Shown piece by piece: positions 33,369-41,201 of a stretch of DNA of 51,512 bases. Positions within the stretch are counted from its first letter, which is position 1; every line of letters begins with the position of its first letter. The notes below the pieces were generated by a model that had not been told where the DNA came from, made no database searches, and worked only from the letters and a program-made list of their open reading frames with translations. Location: the NCBI GenBank assembly GCA_017991415.1, contig JAGOQR010000001.1, forward strand, positions 57,873 to 109,384, read 5' to 3'. The position numbers were made by a program, and so were the translations under genes. This DNA comes from Candidatus Magasanikiibacteriota bacterium (GTDB lineage: Bacteria; Patescibacteriota; Patescibacteriia; Magasanikbacterales; GWA2-37-8).

Positions 33369-34253
33369 TTAAAATTTAAAGATTTTCTTAATCCAATTTT
33401 TAACCCTGTTTATAATACCTTTATCCTGCCGCCCGGAATTGACCGGGCTGGCAACCTGATTGTCCACTATAGGCTCAGGGCTTACTGTTGATGATGTGGT
33501 TGTACTAGCAGAACTTAACGGTGGAGTTAATTTTTTCACTTCTTTAACTTTAACCGGTACGCTGGCTTTAACGGCAGGTACGATTACTGATTTTGGAGCA
33601 GGAACTGATGGTGTCTCCGTTTTAGGCGGTTCAACCGGCTGTTGGTTTAGAATACAAGCGGTACCGTCCTGGTTCCAGGTATACCCTGCCCGGCAATCAC
33701 AGATATAACCGCCCTGGTCATTTAATTTGCCGCTATATATTGATAGTGAGCCATACTTTTTCATGCATGCCTGGTCGGGCGATACGGTGATTGTTTGTAC
33801 GCAAATACTGCCGTTCATTTCATAGCCATCCTTACAACTACACATATACCCACCCTGATTATTTAAATAACCGGCATATTTGGCATATGCGCCATAATCT
33901 TTTTGACATGTCTGGTCAGGAGTTAAAGCTGGTGAGGAAAGCAGTCGCATTGCTTCCTGGTACACTGGGCTTTGTGTCTGGGCCTGCATACGCTGGGCAC
34001 AACTGACCGCATAGTTAATACAGCTTAATTCGCTATTGGGAGTATCGGCGCCTCTTACGGCGCATTGACCGTGGCAGATTGTAAAATCTGATCCATAGAT
34101 ACCGGAATAATAGTTATACAATTCTCTCGGGTCTTGCTGGACGTAAATAGGATTGGAGGGCGAGGAGCCTGGACCGGTGTATAGAGCTAAACTTTGACCT
34201 GGGAACATAAATAAACCGACTGCTATTACTGACAACCAAACTAATTTTTTCAT
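33369..34253 (-). CDS. Secreted protein with two EGF-like modules
   Basis: 294 aa from ATG at 34253 (MKKLVWLSVIAVGLFMFPGQSLA, a good Sec signal peptide). Two tandem modules follow (CQKDYGAYAKYAGYLNNQGGYMCSCKDGYEMNGSIC and CMKKYGSLSIYSGKLNDQGGYICDCRAGYTWNQDGTAC) with the GGYxCxCxxGY pattern of EGF-like domains. Then comes a Pro/Val/Lys-rich stalk and a basic tail (IINRVKNWIKKIFKF) that may bind the membrane or wall. It is the first gene after the structured RNA at 34278-34438 and has no Shine-Dalgarno site. A role in contact with a host cell or partner is inference. Confidence 0.75.
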   Translation of the reverse strand: MKKLVWLSVIAVGLFMFPGQSLALYTGPGSSPSNPIYVQQDPRELYNYYSGIYGSDFTICHGQCAVRGADTPNSELSCINYAVSCAQRMQAQTQSPVYQEAMRLLSSPALTPDQTCQKDYGAYAKYAGYLNNQGGYMCSCKDGYEMNGSICVQTITVSPDQACMKKYGSLSIYSGKLNDQGGYICDCRAGYTWNQDGTACILNQQPVEPPKTETPSVPAPKSVIVPAVKASVPVKVKEVKKLTPPLSSASTTTSSTVSPEPIVDNQVASPVNSGRQDKGIINRVKNWIKKIFKF

Positions 34254-34277
34254 AGTAATTAAATTAAAACTAACAAA

Positions 34278-34438
34278 CAAAAAAGGAACCACACATACTG
34301 GCGGAACCTTGCGGCTCCCAACACTCTTTCGAGTGTTGACGTTTGAACAATACCAGAGATGGTGGTTCCATCTCTATGTTCAAACGTTTTTCGACCATAT
34401 CCATTATTTTGTAATGGGGTTAGGTCTTCTAAATTGTT
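34278..34438 (-). ncRNA. Structured RNA, copy A (element 1)
   Basis: On the minus strand TTGATA, 17 bp, TAGTATAA precede a region starting near 34438 that reads ACAACAATTTAGAAGACC. Stems: GACC/GGTC enclosing CCATTA/TAATGG; ACGTTTGAACA/TGTTCAAACGT enclosing AGAGATGG/CCATCTCT; CAACACTC/GAGTGTTG; GAGCC/GGTTC; then the conserved GCCAGTA. The 3' strand GTGGTT(CC) can pair with the loop AACCAC of the second hairpin and is followed by T6. Every stem is also formed, with different letters, in the copy at 43750-43907. It ends 24 nt before the EGF-like gene. No known RNA family recognised. Confidence 0.75.
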
Positions 34439-34510
34439 GTCTTTATACTATATCAGAAATAAAAAAATATCAACAAAAAACGGAGTGGTATAAAACCACC
34501 CCGCCTCTAT

Positions 34511-34822
34511 TTATCGTACCTGTATATACTTCTCCCGCTTCTCTCTTAGCCTGTTACCGGACATCACACCGAGCAGGAAGGTTTCATTGATGAGTCGTCT
34601 CTTTATCCTTTCTCTCTCACAGAGATCGGCATACTCCTCATTCCAGGCAGGATACTTGGGACCTTCGGCCCTGCGGTATACGGATAGTTTTCGTCTGGCC
34701 AGATAATTGTCTAGCTCTTTCTGCATTATCTCATCGTGTATTTCCTGGGTCACTTCTTTGTCTCTAAAGACAATGCCAAGGATTAAATAGATGACTACCA
34801 CGATTACAAGCAGGATAAACAT
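34511..34822 (-). CDS. Small membrane-anchored protein, unknown
   Basis: 103 aa with one N-terminal membrane helix (FILLVIVVVIYLILGIVF) and a charged, Arg-rich cytoplasmic part (ERERIKRRLINETF). It starts the leftward series 34822-33369 but is separated from the next gene by the structured RNA. No family recognised. Confidence 0.6.
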   Translation of the reverse strand: MFILLVIVVVIYLILGIVFRDKEVTQEIHDEIMQKELDNYLARRKLSVYRRAEGPKYPAWNEEYADLCERERIKRRLINETFLLGVMSGNRLREKREKYIQVR

Positions 34823-34880
34823 ATTGGTTTAAATAAGCACGGCCGGAGCAGGTCACATGGGCGTTGCCCTAGCCATATAA

Positions 34881-35318
34881 TTAAGTCTGGTTTTTAAGTA
34901 AAAGCCCGATTGCGGTAATAGCTTCGGCTTTGGTGAGTTCATAAAGATTACTCAACCGGCGTTCCCGTTCACTCTCATTAAGGACCTTCTCTATGATCAG
35001 AGTTCGCAACAAGGCAACCTGCCGGTCAGTGATCATAGTATTGTCCTGTTTCGGTGTGACTGGAGGCTTGGAGGGCTCTATACGAGCAACTGGTGGCTGA
35101 GCTAAGGGTATCTGAGATGCCTGGCACTGATAGCATAAAAGGTTTTGCCCTTTATATTTGAAGAACTGGACGATTGGAGCTGTTATATTATGCTTATGGC
35201 ACCCGACACAGGAAAGTAAAGCTGTGGCCGAGTCCCGCCATTGTCTTTTCTGGATTGTGTCTACGATCTCCGGTGTAAGAATACGAACATTGTTTGACTG
35301 GTGTTGGTTAAAATTCAT
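34881..35318 (-). CDS. Zinc-ribbon protein, unknown
   Basis: 145 aa. A CVGCHKHN ... LLCYQCQ pair (about 37-65) forms a four-Cys zinc ribbon, followed by a Pro-rich linker and a helical C-terminal domain (RQVALLRTLIIEKVLNESERERRLSNLYELTKAEAITAIGLLL). Probably a nucleic-acid or protein binding accessory of the element. No family recognised. Confidence 0.6.
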   Translation of the reverse strand: MNFNQHQSNNVRILTPEIVDTIQKRQWRDSATALLSCVGCHKHNITAPIVQFFKYKGQNLLCYQCQASQIPLAQPPVARIEPSKPPVTPKQDNTMITDRQVALLRTLIIEKVLNESERERRLSNLYELTKAEAITAIGLLLKNQT

Positions 35319-35357
35319 ATAACTTTTTATTGAATTAGAATTAAGTAAACGATAATT

Positions 35358-35636
35358 TTATATTTTCTCTACTTGGGTATGAAAGAACAGGCAGACTGTT
35401 TTTCGCCATTTCTTTATTTCTTTTTTATCCTCGTCTTTTTCTTCCACAAGAGTAAAGGACTTAAGCGCCTTCTCTCCTTTCTTGATTCTATAACCGCGCG
35501 CGTTCCACTCCTTTAATGTCAGACAGTTAACTGTCGGGTCATAGCTGTCTGCGGCTGTACTACCAAAGCGTTTAACTATTTGCTCTTTAACCATAGCAAA
35601 GGTGGCAGACGACCCTTTGTAGTTTGATTTGTTCAT
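35358..35636 (-). CDS. ArdC N-domain-like small protein
   Basis: 92 aa from ATG at 35636. TLKEWNARGYRIKKGEKALKSFTLVEEKDEDKKEIKKWRKTVCLFFHTQV recalls the N-terminal ssDNA-binding domain of ArdC-type antirestriction proteins (lGxxVrKGEK, later vFNxxQ), but is far shorter than ArdC and has no metalloprotease part. It may bind ssDNA during rolling-circle replication or transfer. The match is by motif only. Confidence 0.5.
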   Translation of the reverse strand: MNKSNYKGSSATFAMVKEQIVKRFGSTAADSYDPTVNCLTLKEWNARGYRIKKGEKALKSFTLVEEKDEDKKEIKKWRKTVCLFFHTQVEKI

Positions 35637-35654
35637 ATGTTTAATTGTAATTAA

Positions 35655-35790
35655 AAGCATGCCAGGTGGCTGGCATATGTTTCCGAAAGCAGGTAGTGAG
35701 AGATTGCCTACGGCCTGCTGCCGACAGCGTGGGAACGGCTGGAGGCAGGAGTAATTAATAGAGGTTTAAGAATGGGCCGGGGGGGGTTGT
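35655..35790. other. GC-rich, hairpin-rich spacer of element 1
   Basis: Contains ATGCCAG/CTGGCAT (35658-35675), GCAGGTAG/CCTAC-CCTGC and a G8 run. Such a patch next to plasmid-type genes could be an origin or transfer region. No known nick-site sequence is visible. Confidence 0.35.
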
Positions 35791-35873
35791 TTGCTTTGGG
35801 ACTCCTATACAATTAGGCACTGGAGGTTAAGTAATGACCTGGGTCCGTGGAATTTTTTCCACTACCCCTTGCC

Positions 35874-35905
35874 CCTTGATATCGAAAAGAGTACTTGTGG
35901 TATAA
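35874..35905 (+). promoter_or_regulatory. Promoter of the zinc-finger gene
   Basis: TTGATA followed after about 19 bp by TATAAT near 35900. The predicted start is before ATG 35938, which excludes the long upstream extension of that frame. Confidence 0.5.
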
Positions 35906-35937
35906 TTAATATACAATATGGGAAATATAAAAATTGT

Positions 35938-36591
35938 ATGGAAATGGAAAAAGATAAACAACACATAACCAATGAAAAAGGTTTGGTAGAAGAATCGTTT
36001 CAGCTGAAAAGCAGGTATTTTGGGCGGGGTCTTCTGCATCCTGCCCAATCCCTTGCCGATACGCTATATGGAACAAAATCCACAAACGGCCGTAAAGGAA
36101 AGTTTGAAATTAAAGGATCTGCCGGCAGTCTTTTTGTATCCTATACGGTAAGCCTTGGCGCTGGCTCACCAGTCCTGAAATTATTTTATATCAAAGACCC
36201 AACGAAGATGGACGGCGGACAGACGCAGGAAATAACACTGGATACTCAAGATCTACACTATGGCACGAGATGGTACCTTACCTGCGAGGGTTGTAGCCGA
36301 CGGACTAATTCCCTGTATCTGCCAGCAATCGGCTTGCGTTTTGCCTGCCGGACATGCCAAAACCTCACCTATGAATCATGCCGAACTGCCAAGACGACCA
36401 TGAACGGAATACCTTACTATGTCAGTCGTAAAATAAAGCTGGCACATACACGGGAAATGATTGATAGAATCTCCTATCGGGGACAAACTACCAAGCGCGC
36501 GGCCCGCTTCTTCCGGATGTATGACCGGCTGGAAAACAGCTATACCGAACAGACCAAAAGCATGGCTCATAAGTTGTTTGCGGTAGCTTAA
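35938..36591 (+). CDS. Zinc-finger protein typical of mobile elements
   Basis: 217 aa taking ATG at 35938, just after the promoter; the frame is open further upstream but that part would be untranscribed. WYLTCEGCSRRTNSLYLPAIGLRFACRTCQNLTYESCR is a treble-clef-like four-Cys zinc module that recurs in phage and plasmid proteins of unknown role. The ending is helical and basic (RKIKLAHTREMIDRISYRGQTTKRAARFF). It lies upstream of the replication initiator on the same strand. A short out-of-frame frame from ATG 35918 overlaps the start. Confidence 0.65.
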   Translation: MEMEKDKQHITNEKGLVEESFQLKSRYFGRGLLHPAQSLADTLYGTKSTNGRKGKFEIKGSAGSLFVSYTVSLGAGSPVLKLFYIKDPTKMDGGQTQEITLDTQDLHYGTRWYLTCEGCSRRTNSLYLPAIGLRFACRTCQNLTYESCRTAKTTMNGIPYYVSRKIKLAHTREMIDRISYRGQTTKRAARFFRMYDRLENSYTEQTKSMAHKLFAVA

Positions 36592-36890
36592 AAAAATTAT
36601 TTCTATGATTTCCAATATATTCAATCAACTTTCCAACAAATCTATGTGATCACAATTTATTACAATTATCCGTTAACAAACACTGACTTCTCATTCTTCC
36701 ACAGTATAGTGGGAGAAGTACCGGACGAACGCTTGGTTTTATAAAATATGAATATCTTCTGGTTTAAAAACCAGATCCCGTAAACGCCGGGAACCGACTG
36801 CAAAGACGCGCATATATGAATATGGTACGTAACGCCCAGTAGCTCCAACAGCTACAGGCATGTATTTTTTCTTATTGCGCGTCTTTTTGT
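36592..36890 (+). other. Structured region before the element 1 replication gene
   Basis: Contains TCTGGTT/AACCAGA (36759-36776), TCCCG/CGGGA, GTAGCT/AGCTAC and an outer pair GACGCGCA/TGCGCGTC followed by T5 (36804-36886). The last is like a terminator. It may be a control RNA for the replication gene or part of the origin. The preceding 36592-36700 shows nothing clear. Confidence 0.45.
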
Positions 36891-36899
36891 ATGCCAGTG

Positions 36900-38018
36900 A
36901 TGATCGACACAATTAAATTATCCTTGAGAGGTAGCTCTGCAACAATTTTAGACTGGAGTCGTTTTAAGCATACAGAATTTTCAAAACCAAAGAATTCGGA
37001 ATTCAAAAAATGGTTTTATAAAGAAAGCGAGGAAGAGAGGGCCAGTAAAAATTATTTGCCACATGTAGAGGTGACAAAGAGGTACCGCTACTACCTAAGC
37101 ATTTCCTTTTCGGTATCAAAATTACTCCACGGCGAAAATTTTAGCGGTATTGATGACAGTGAATGGAATAAAATACCGGAAATATTGGCCGAACGATTGC
37201 GTACAATGGGGATAATCGTGCCGCTACAAGCACTCTTACATGCAAGACCGGTAGTCCTACATTTGGCAATGGATTTTCTTATTCCCGACAAAACAAAAAC
37301 AATAGAACTAATACAAAATCTGGCCAGATGCGTTAATGGATCAAATTTTAAAACTGCAGAAGAGAAGTATCCTGGCGGTGGTATTAAGGTTGCCCCAGGC
37401 AACGCCAGTATTGAACTGGCCATATATGACAAGTATGCGGAATTAACCCGCGACAAAGAGTCCCATACAGCAAACGAACTATTATTAAGAGGGCGGCTGC
37501 TGGATACAAATTGGACTATGGGGATTATCAGAATAGAGATACGACTGAAAAATGGGAGGAAAATTGAACGGCTGTTGAAAAACAAAACTGACAGAACATT
37601 CGAGAAAGTATTAAACAGAGAACTAAGCCTAAAGAATTACTTAAAATTATTTAAAGATCACCTGGGTGACAACTTGTTTCTGCTACCGGAACAATCAGGT
37701 AAACAAAATATAATCGATCTTCTAAAAAATAATTGCCGACAAAAAAAGAATAATGAGATACTGGAGCTAGCGGGCATCTATTACTCTCTCACTACAAACG
37801 GTCTCATCAATACAAAAAATACTTTATTCAAACGTGCCCGGAATTTTTCATCTGACATAAATGCAAAAATCAGAGTTTTGAGAAAAATTCCTCAACTGTG
37901 GTTTAGCCTTAAAAATTACCCGCTTGAAATTCAACGCCTAGTATTACAAGTGACAGATAATGAACCGGCGATTCCTCCTATCGTCAAAAGCGATGCCCAA
38001 AACACGGGACCGCCGTAA
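36900..38018 (+). CDS. Rolling-circle replication initiator, gene II/X family
   Basis: 372 aa from ATG at 36900 (ATG 36891 also in frame). It begins MIDTIKLSLRG, the typical start of the phage/plasmid gene II/X (Phage_CRI) replication proteins. The central region (VLHLAMDFLI, KVAPGNASIELAIYDKYAEL, IIRIEIRLKNGRKIERLL) matches the conserved core with the IYDKxxEL and RIExRLK motifs. It would nick the circular element and start rolling-circle copying. Upstream comes a structured region; downstream are the excisionase and integrase. Confidence 0.8.
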   Translation: MIDTIKLSLRGSSATILDWSRFKHTEFSKPKNSEFKKWFYKESEEERASKNYLPHVEVTKRYRYYLSISFSVSKLLHGENFSGIDDSEWNKIPEILAERLRTMGIIVPLQALLHARPVVLHLAMDFLIPDKTKTIELIQNLARCVNGSNFKTAEEKYPGGGIKVAPGNASIELAIYDKYAELTRDKESHTANELLLRGRLLDTNWTMGIIRIEIRLKNGRKIERLLKNKTDRTFEKVLNRELSLKNYLKLFKDHLGDNLFLLPEQSGKQNIIDLLKNNCRQKKNNEILELAGIYYSLTTNGLINTKNTLFKRARNFSSDINAKIRVLRKIPQLWFSLKNYPLEIQRLVLQVTDNEPAIPPIVKSDAQNTGPP

Positions 38019-38211
38019 ACGACAGAGTGCCATAACAAGCGGCACCAGAAAGATTGCCGGATGCCTGGCGCCATCGTTGAAAGCCAGTTGCCTACCCCAC
38101 TAGTGCCGACAATACAACGGCACGACGGCCGACAGGCTACTGCCGACTGCCTGCGGCCAATGGAGGTAAGGGGGTGAAGGCAGGTGAATTTTTTCAATTC
38201 TCCATAATTTT
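38019..38211. other. GC-rich spacer after the replication gene
   Basis: Non-coding, far richer in GC than its neighbours, with short inverted repeats (TGCCG/CGGCA several times) and words shared with 35690-35760 (CTGCCGAC, CCTGC). Candidate single-strand origin or other replication site; no specific motif recognised. Confidence 0.35.
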
Positions 38212-38253
38212 ATGGGTATTAATCAAAACTTATTTATTTTTTATTTTAAATAT

Positions 38254-38556
38254 ATGTTATCCGTTAAAAGCATCTTCACTAATATACAGATAAAGAACCC
38301 AGGTTGGCCTTCTTGGGTCTGCTTTACAGAAACGATAAAGCAAAGAGATTTCGCTCCAAAAATCGTAGCCAAATGGTTCAATATCTTGGTGGAAAAAGAG
38401 GATTATGCCAAGTCAGAGAAAAAAGAGCTGTTGGCATATCTCAACACTCTTACGAAATGCCCTGAGGAGGGTATAAAATCAGGGGTAAACGAGCCTGGGA
38501 GCGTGGTAAAAAAAGAAGAGATAATTAATATCACTTCACAAAATAAAGCGCTTTAA
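38254..38556 (+). CDS. Small protein of element 1, unknown
   Basis: 100 aa from ATG at 38254 (MLSVKSIFTNIQIKNPGWPSWVCFTETIKQRDFAPKIVAKWFNILVEKEDY). Helical and charged, no membrane segment. It lies between the replication and excisionase genes, 25 bp before the latter, so it may be co-expressed. No family recognised. Confidence 0.5.
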   Translation: MLSVKSIFTNIQIKNPGWPSWVCFTETIKQRDFAPKIVAKWFNILVEKEDYAKSEKKELLAYLNTLTKCPEEGIKSGVNEPGSVVKKEEIINITSQNKAL

Positions 38557-38581
38557 ATCTAATTTCTTAATAAAACATAGT

Positions 38582-39067
38582 ATGGCAAATGTACCCAAAG
38601 AATTCTTACAAAAAAGAATTTCTACAAAGAAAAAATTGGTTAATCAAAATAATAAGTCCAGATCTATTTCACACAGTAAAAAACAGAGTGGATCTGGCCC
38701 GCAAAAAGAGCAAAATGCTGGAAGCAGTGATAGTGATGACGGTGATGGGCCGACGGGATTTGAAGATAATTTCCAAGACCATATAGAGCGTGATAAAATG
38801 ATTCCAATGCCCAACGTCGGACATGAGGATCTGACGCTCAGAAAAAGCCCTTTGACAATTAAACCACCATTAGAGATTGACTTGTCATCTAAACAGCTGC
38901 TTACCGTTGCTGATCTGGCTTCCATGCTTGATATCTCCCGCCCTACGATCTATCGGCTGGTTGAAGATCGTAAAATACCTTTCTTGAAGCTTGGCAGTCT
39001 TATCCGTTTTACGAAGACAAATATAGAGCAGTTTCTGAACGAAAGACAGGTCAATCCCATATACTAA
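38582..39067 (+). CDS. AlpA/MerR-like excisionase
   Basis: 161 aa. A low-complexity N-terminus rich in Lys, Ser, Gly and Asp is followed by a winged helix-turn-helix (LLTVADLASMLDISRPTIYRLVEDRKIPFLKLGSLIRFTKTNIEQFLNER, about 105-155) of the excisionase/HTH_17 type. It lies 4 bp before the integrase and would bind near att to favour excision. The 100-residue tail in front is unusual: the element 2 counterpart is only 71 aa. Confidence 0.8.
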   Translation: MANVPKEFLQKRISTKKKLVNQNNKSRSISHSKKQSGSGPQKEQNAGSSDSDDGDGPTGFEDNFQDHIERDKMIPMPNVGHEDLTLRKSPLTIKPPLEIDLSSKQLLTVADLASMLDISRPTIYRLVEDRKIPFLKLGSLIRFTKTNIEQFLNERQVNPIY

Positions 39068-39071
39068 TCAT

Positions 39072-40154
39072 ATGGCAACTATAAGAAACCTTAAAAGCGG
39101 CTGGACCGTTGATATCAGATTTGAGGGCAAACGCCAACGCCTCAAAAGTCCTGAAGATTCTCCCGCTGGCGCCCGGGCTTACCTGAAATTTCTTCAAAAG
39201 AAGTTGGCCCGAGGCGAGCCTATACGTCCATTACCTGAAGTTGGATCACAAACATTTGCTGAATTTGTACCCATCTGGTTTAAAAACTATGTGATCCCAA
39301 ATAACAAACCTTCCGAACATCGCGGTAAACGGAGCATGTTAAATAGAAATTTGCTTCCTGTATTTGGTAAAACGCCTTTGAACAAGATCAGTGCTTATAG
39401 CATCGAAGAATACAAAGCCACTTATTTAAAGCACGGACTAAGTCCTAAAACCATCAATAATCATCTAACCGTATTACGCAAATGCCTACGCACTGCCTGT
39501 GACTGGGAAAAACTCGAAAACGTACCAAAAATAAAATTGCTTCGCTACCCTCCAACGGATCAAGAATTTTTAAGCATTGAAGAAGGCGTAAAACTAGCTA
39601 ATGCTGCCAAGGAAGAACCCGAATGGTACGCCATAATCCTAGTAGCATTACGCACTGGCATGCGGCTAGGAGAACTGTTTGGACTAAAATGGCAGGATAT
39701 TGATTTTGATCAATCAGTTATCAGGATTAGCCGATCTATAGTTGAAGGTATTGAAAGCTCTCCTAAGACTCACCGAGAACGCAAAGTTCCTTTCCCTGAA
39801 TCGGTTAAAGTTGCTCTTCAAGCTATCGGCCCAAAAGAAGGTCTTATATTCCACCGCTCTGACGGAAGACCATTATCACACGGCATTGCAGAGTATGCAC
39901 TTCATCGTATGTGTGATAAAGCTGGATTACGACATATTGGTTGGCATGCGCTTAGACGTGCTTGTGCTAGTGCGCTCGCACGAGTACGAGGAAATTCCTT
40001 GGAAGCGCAAAGGATGCTGGGACATACATCAATCACCATGACCAAACGATATACCTATACTCTTCCTTCGACTCTCCATGATGCCGTAGCTGCACTTGAT
40101 ATCGCTGCAAATAATATTGAGTCTGGGCATCAGATGGGCACCACAGAAGAATAA
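39072..40154 (+). CDS. int: Tyrosine recombinase (integrase) of element 1
   Basis: 360 aa. N-terminal arm-binding region (1-55), core-binding domain (60-150) and catalytic domain with Arg198 (LRTGMRLGEL), His292/Arg295 (GWHALRRA), His318 (LGHTS) and Tyr327 (KRYTYT). It integrates the element at the 3' end of tRNA-Asp. The 3' end of the gene holds the TGGGCATCAGATGGGCACCA arm sites, so coding and binding sequence overlap. The att repeat is 105 bp downstream. Confidence 0.95.
   Translation: MATIRNLKSGWTVDIRFEGKRQRLKSPEDSPAGARAYLKFLQKKLARGEPIRPLPEVGSQTFAEFVPIWFKNYVIPNNKPSEHRGKRSMLNRNLLPVFGKTPLNKISAYSIEEYKATYLKHGLSPKTINNHLTVLRKCLRTACDWEKLENVPKIKLLRYPPTDQEFLSIEEGVKLANAAKEEPEWYAIILVALRTGMRLGELFGLKWQDIDFDQSVIRISRSIVEGIESSPKTHRERKVPFPESVKVALQAIGPKEGLIFHRSDGRPLSHGIAEYALHRMCDKAGLRHIGWHALRRACASALARVRGNSLEAQRMLGHTSITMTKRYTYTLPSTLHDAVAALDIAANNIESGHQMGTTEE
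40123..40143. promoter_or_regulatory. Right integrase arm sites of element 1
   Basis: CTGGGCATCA and ATGGGCACCA one base apart inside the end of the integrase gene, the same 10-mer type as at 23445-23465 at the far left end. Confidence 0.65.
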
Positions 40155-40218
40155 GAGATATGAAAATAAATATTAGAGCAAAAAGTTGCGAGCTCAAGCT
40201 CCGCTCAACCTAGACAAA

Positions 40219-40246
40219 AAAACACCATTTTAATATGGCGTTTTCC
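40219..40246. terminator. Element-borne terminator next to att copy 2
   Basis: AACACCAT/ATGGCGTT hairpin with an A7 run on the left (T7 on the minus strand). It closely matches the terminator at 47406-47431 that ends the tRNA-Asp transcript, so each element carries its own replacement terminator. Confidence 0.7.
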
Positions 40247-40259
40247 GATGAAATAATCG

Positions 40260-40280
40260 GCGGGTCGGACGGGACTCGAA
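40260..40280. repeat. att copy 2 (junction of elements 1 and 2)
   Basis: Identical to the 21-bp repeats at 23307 and 47447. It is a 3'-end fragment of tRNA-Asp only; no full tRNA can be formed here. Confidence 0.9.
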
Positions 40281-40394
40281 ACGTTTTAAGAGGTTTTATG
40301 AATTTCCGCACTAATTAGCATTTTGTCGCTAAATCTAGCAAATAAATCGTTTCCCATTCGTTACCAATCATAGTCAGAAAAAACCTCATTTCAT

Positions 40395-40461
40395 CACTTT
40401 TTGGACACAGGATGGACACAAACTTTTTAAGATGTCCAACGGCAATATAGAAAAAGTGATA
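40395..40461. promoter_or_regulatory. Left integrase arm sites of element 2
   Basis: TTGGACACAG (40401-40410) and ATGGACACAA (40412-40421), direct copies like those at 47311-47331, plus an inverted GATGTCCAA at 40431. The block is enclosed by CACTTTTT/AAAAAGTG. Likely integrase or excisionase sites. Confidence 0.65.
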
Positions 40462-40494
40462 AAGAGGAATTAATAGAATTACTCGTACAGAATA

Positions 40495-41025
40495 TTATTC
40501 TTTCATCAACGCTTGATTGTCTATAGTTTCATTTTTATCTTTAAATACAGATTTTTCTTCCTCCATTTTTACAAATAATGGCAGGCATACTTTGGTCAAT
40601 AATTTAATTAATACCAACATCAATAACCGTTGTAAATAATTTTCGTTTTCAGGATTGTTTTTAAATTTTTCTACTATATAAATTTTACCTAAATGAAATC
40701 CTATCCTATCAATCTCTGACTCAGAGATGCTAAAATCTAACTTATGTGATAAATCATTTCTAACTTTATTAAGGGCATGAAGCGATACAGTTGTGTTATC
40801 TTGAAAAATTTTTTTACTCTCTATTAAGTTTACTTTTTCAAAAAAGGATTTTCCGTCGACTCTAGCCTTATCATCCCAGTACAATATAACATGATTAAGA
40901 TAATACTCTATCAATAAGTGACCTTTTAATAAAATTATGGCTAAATCTTTTTCCTTAGCAACTTCTTTACTAAATTTTGCTACCATTCTATCTACCATCC
41001 CTTCTAGATGTGGACTCAGTTCCAT
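40495..41025 (-). CDS. HEPN-domain protein
   Basis: 176 aa, all helical. LLKGHLLIEYYLNHVILYW followed by SLHALNKVRNDLSHKLDF gives the HEPN signature Rx4H (Arg89-His94, RNDLSH). HEPN proteins often are RNases in toxin-antitoxin and defence systems. It is transcribed away from the CBASS-like pair across a short spacer with the palindrome AACAC/GTGTT (41041-41058). Whether it belongs to that system or acts alone is not known. Confidence 0.75.
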   Translation of the reverse strand: MELSPHLEGMVDRMVAKFSKEVAKEKDLAIILLKGHLLIEYYLNHVILYWDDKARVDGKSFFEKVNLIESKKIFQDNTTVSLHALNKVRNDLSHKLDFSISESEIDRIGFHLGKIYIVEKFKNNPENENYLQRLLMLVLIKLLTKVCLPLFVKMEEEKSVFKDKNETIDNQALMKE

Positions 41026-41201
41026 AAATTTAAATTAAATAACACTATATATTGTGTTCTAAAATAACTATACATACTATATACGGTGTGGATAAGTAAA
41101 GCCTTTCTGATTCTATTTGCCAATATTAGCATAAAAGAAGCTTTTTTGTCCAATAGGCCTATTTTTGCTAAAATTACCCGGTAACTCATTAATCAATCGG
41201 T

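Larger units (their letters stand above)
23307..40280. mobile_element. Integrative element 1 (about 17 kb) at tRNA-Asp
   Basis: Bounded by identical 21-bp att repeats. It has replication initiator (36900), excisionase (38582) and integrase (39072) at the right end in that order, and cargo on the left: nuclease-like protein, RNase H, HNH, RmuC and an SF1 helicase-Vsr fusion, then an EGF-like secreted protein with a structured RNA. Integrase arm sites (TTGGGCAYCA pairs) occur near both ends. It appears intact and lies in tandem with element 2, sharing the att copy at 40260. The initiator is of the filamentous-phage gene II/X type, so the circular form may replicate by rolling circle. Confidence 0.88.

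Noticed and set aside
40260-40280. Second tRNA-Asp gene at the element junction
   Set aside because: Only the acceptor/T-arm part matches; the sequence to its right (ACGTTTTAAGAGG) cannot form the anticodon arm.
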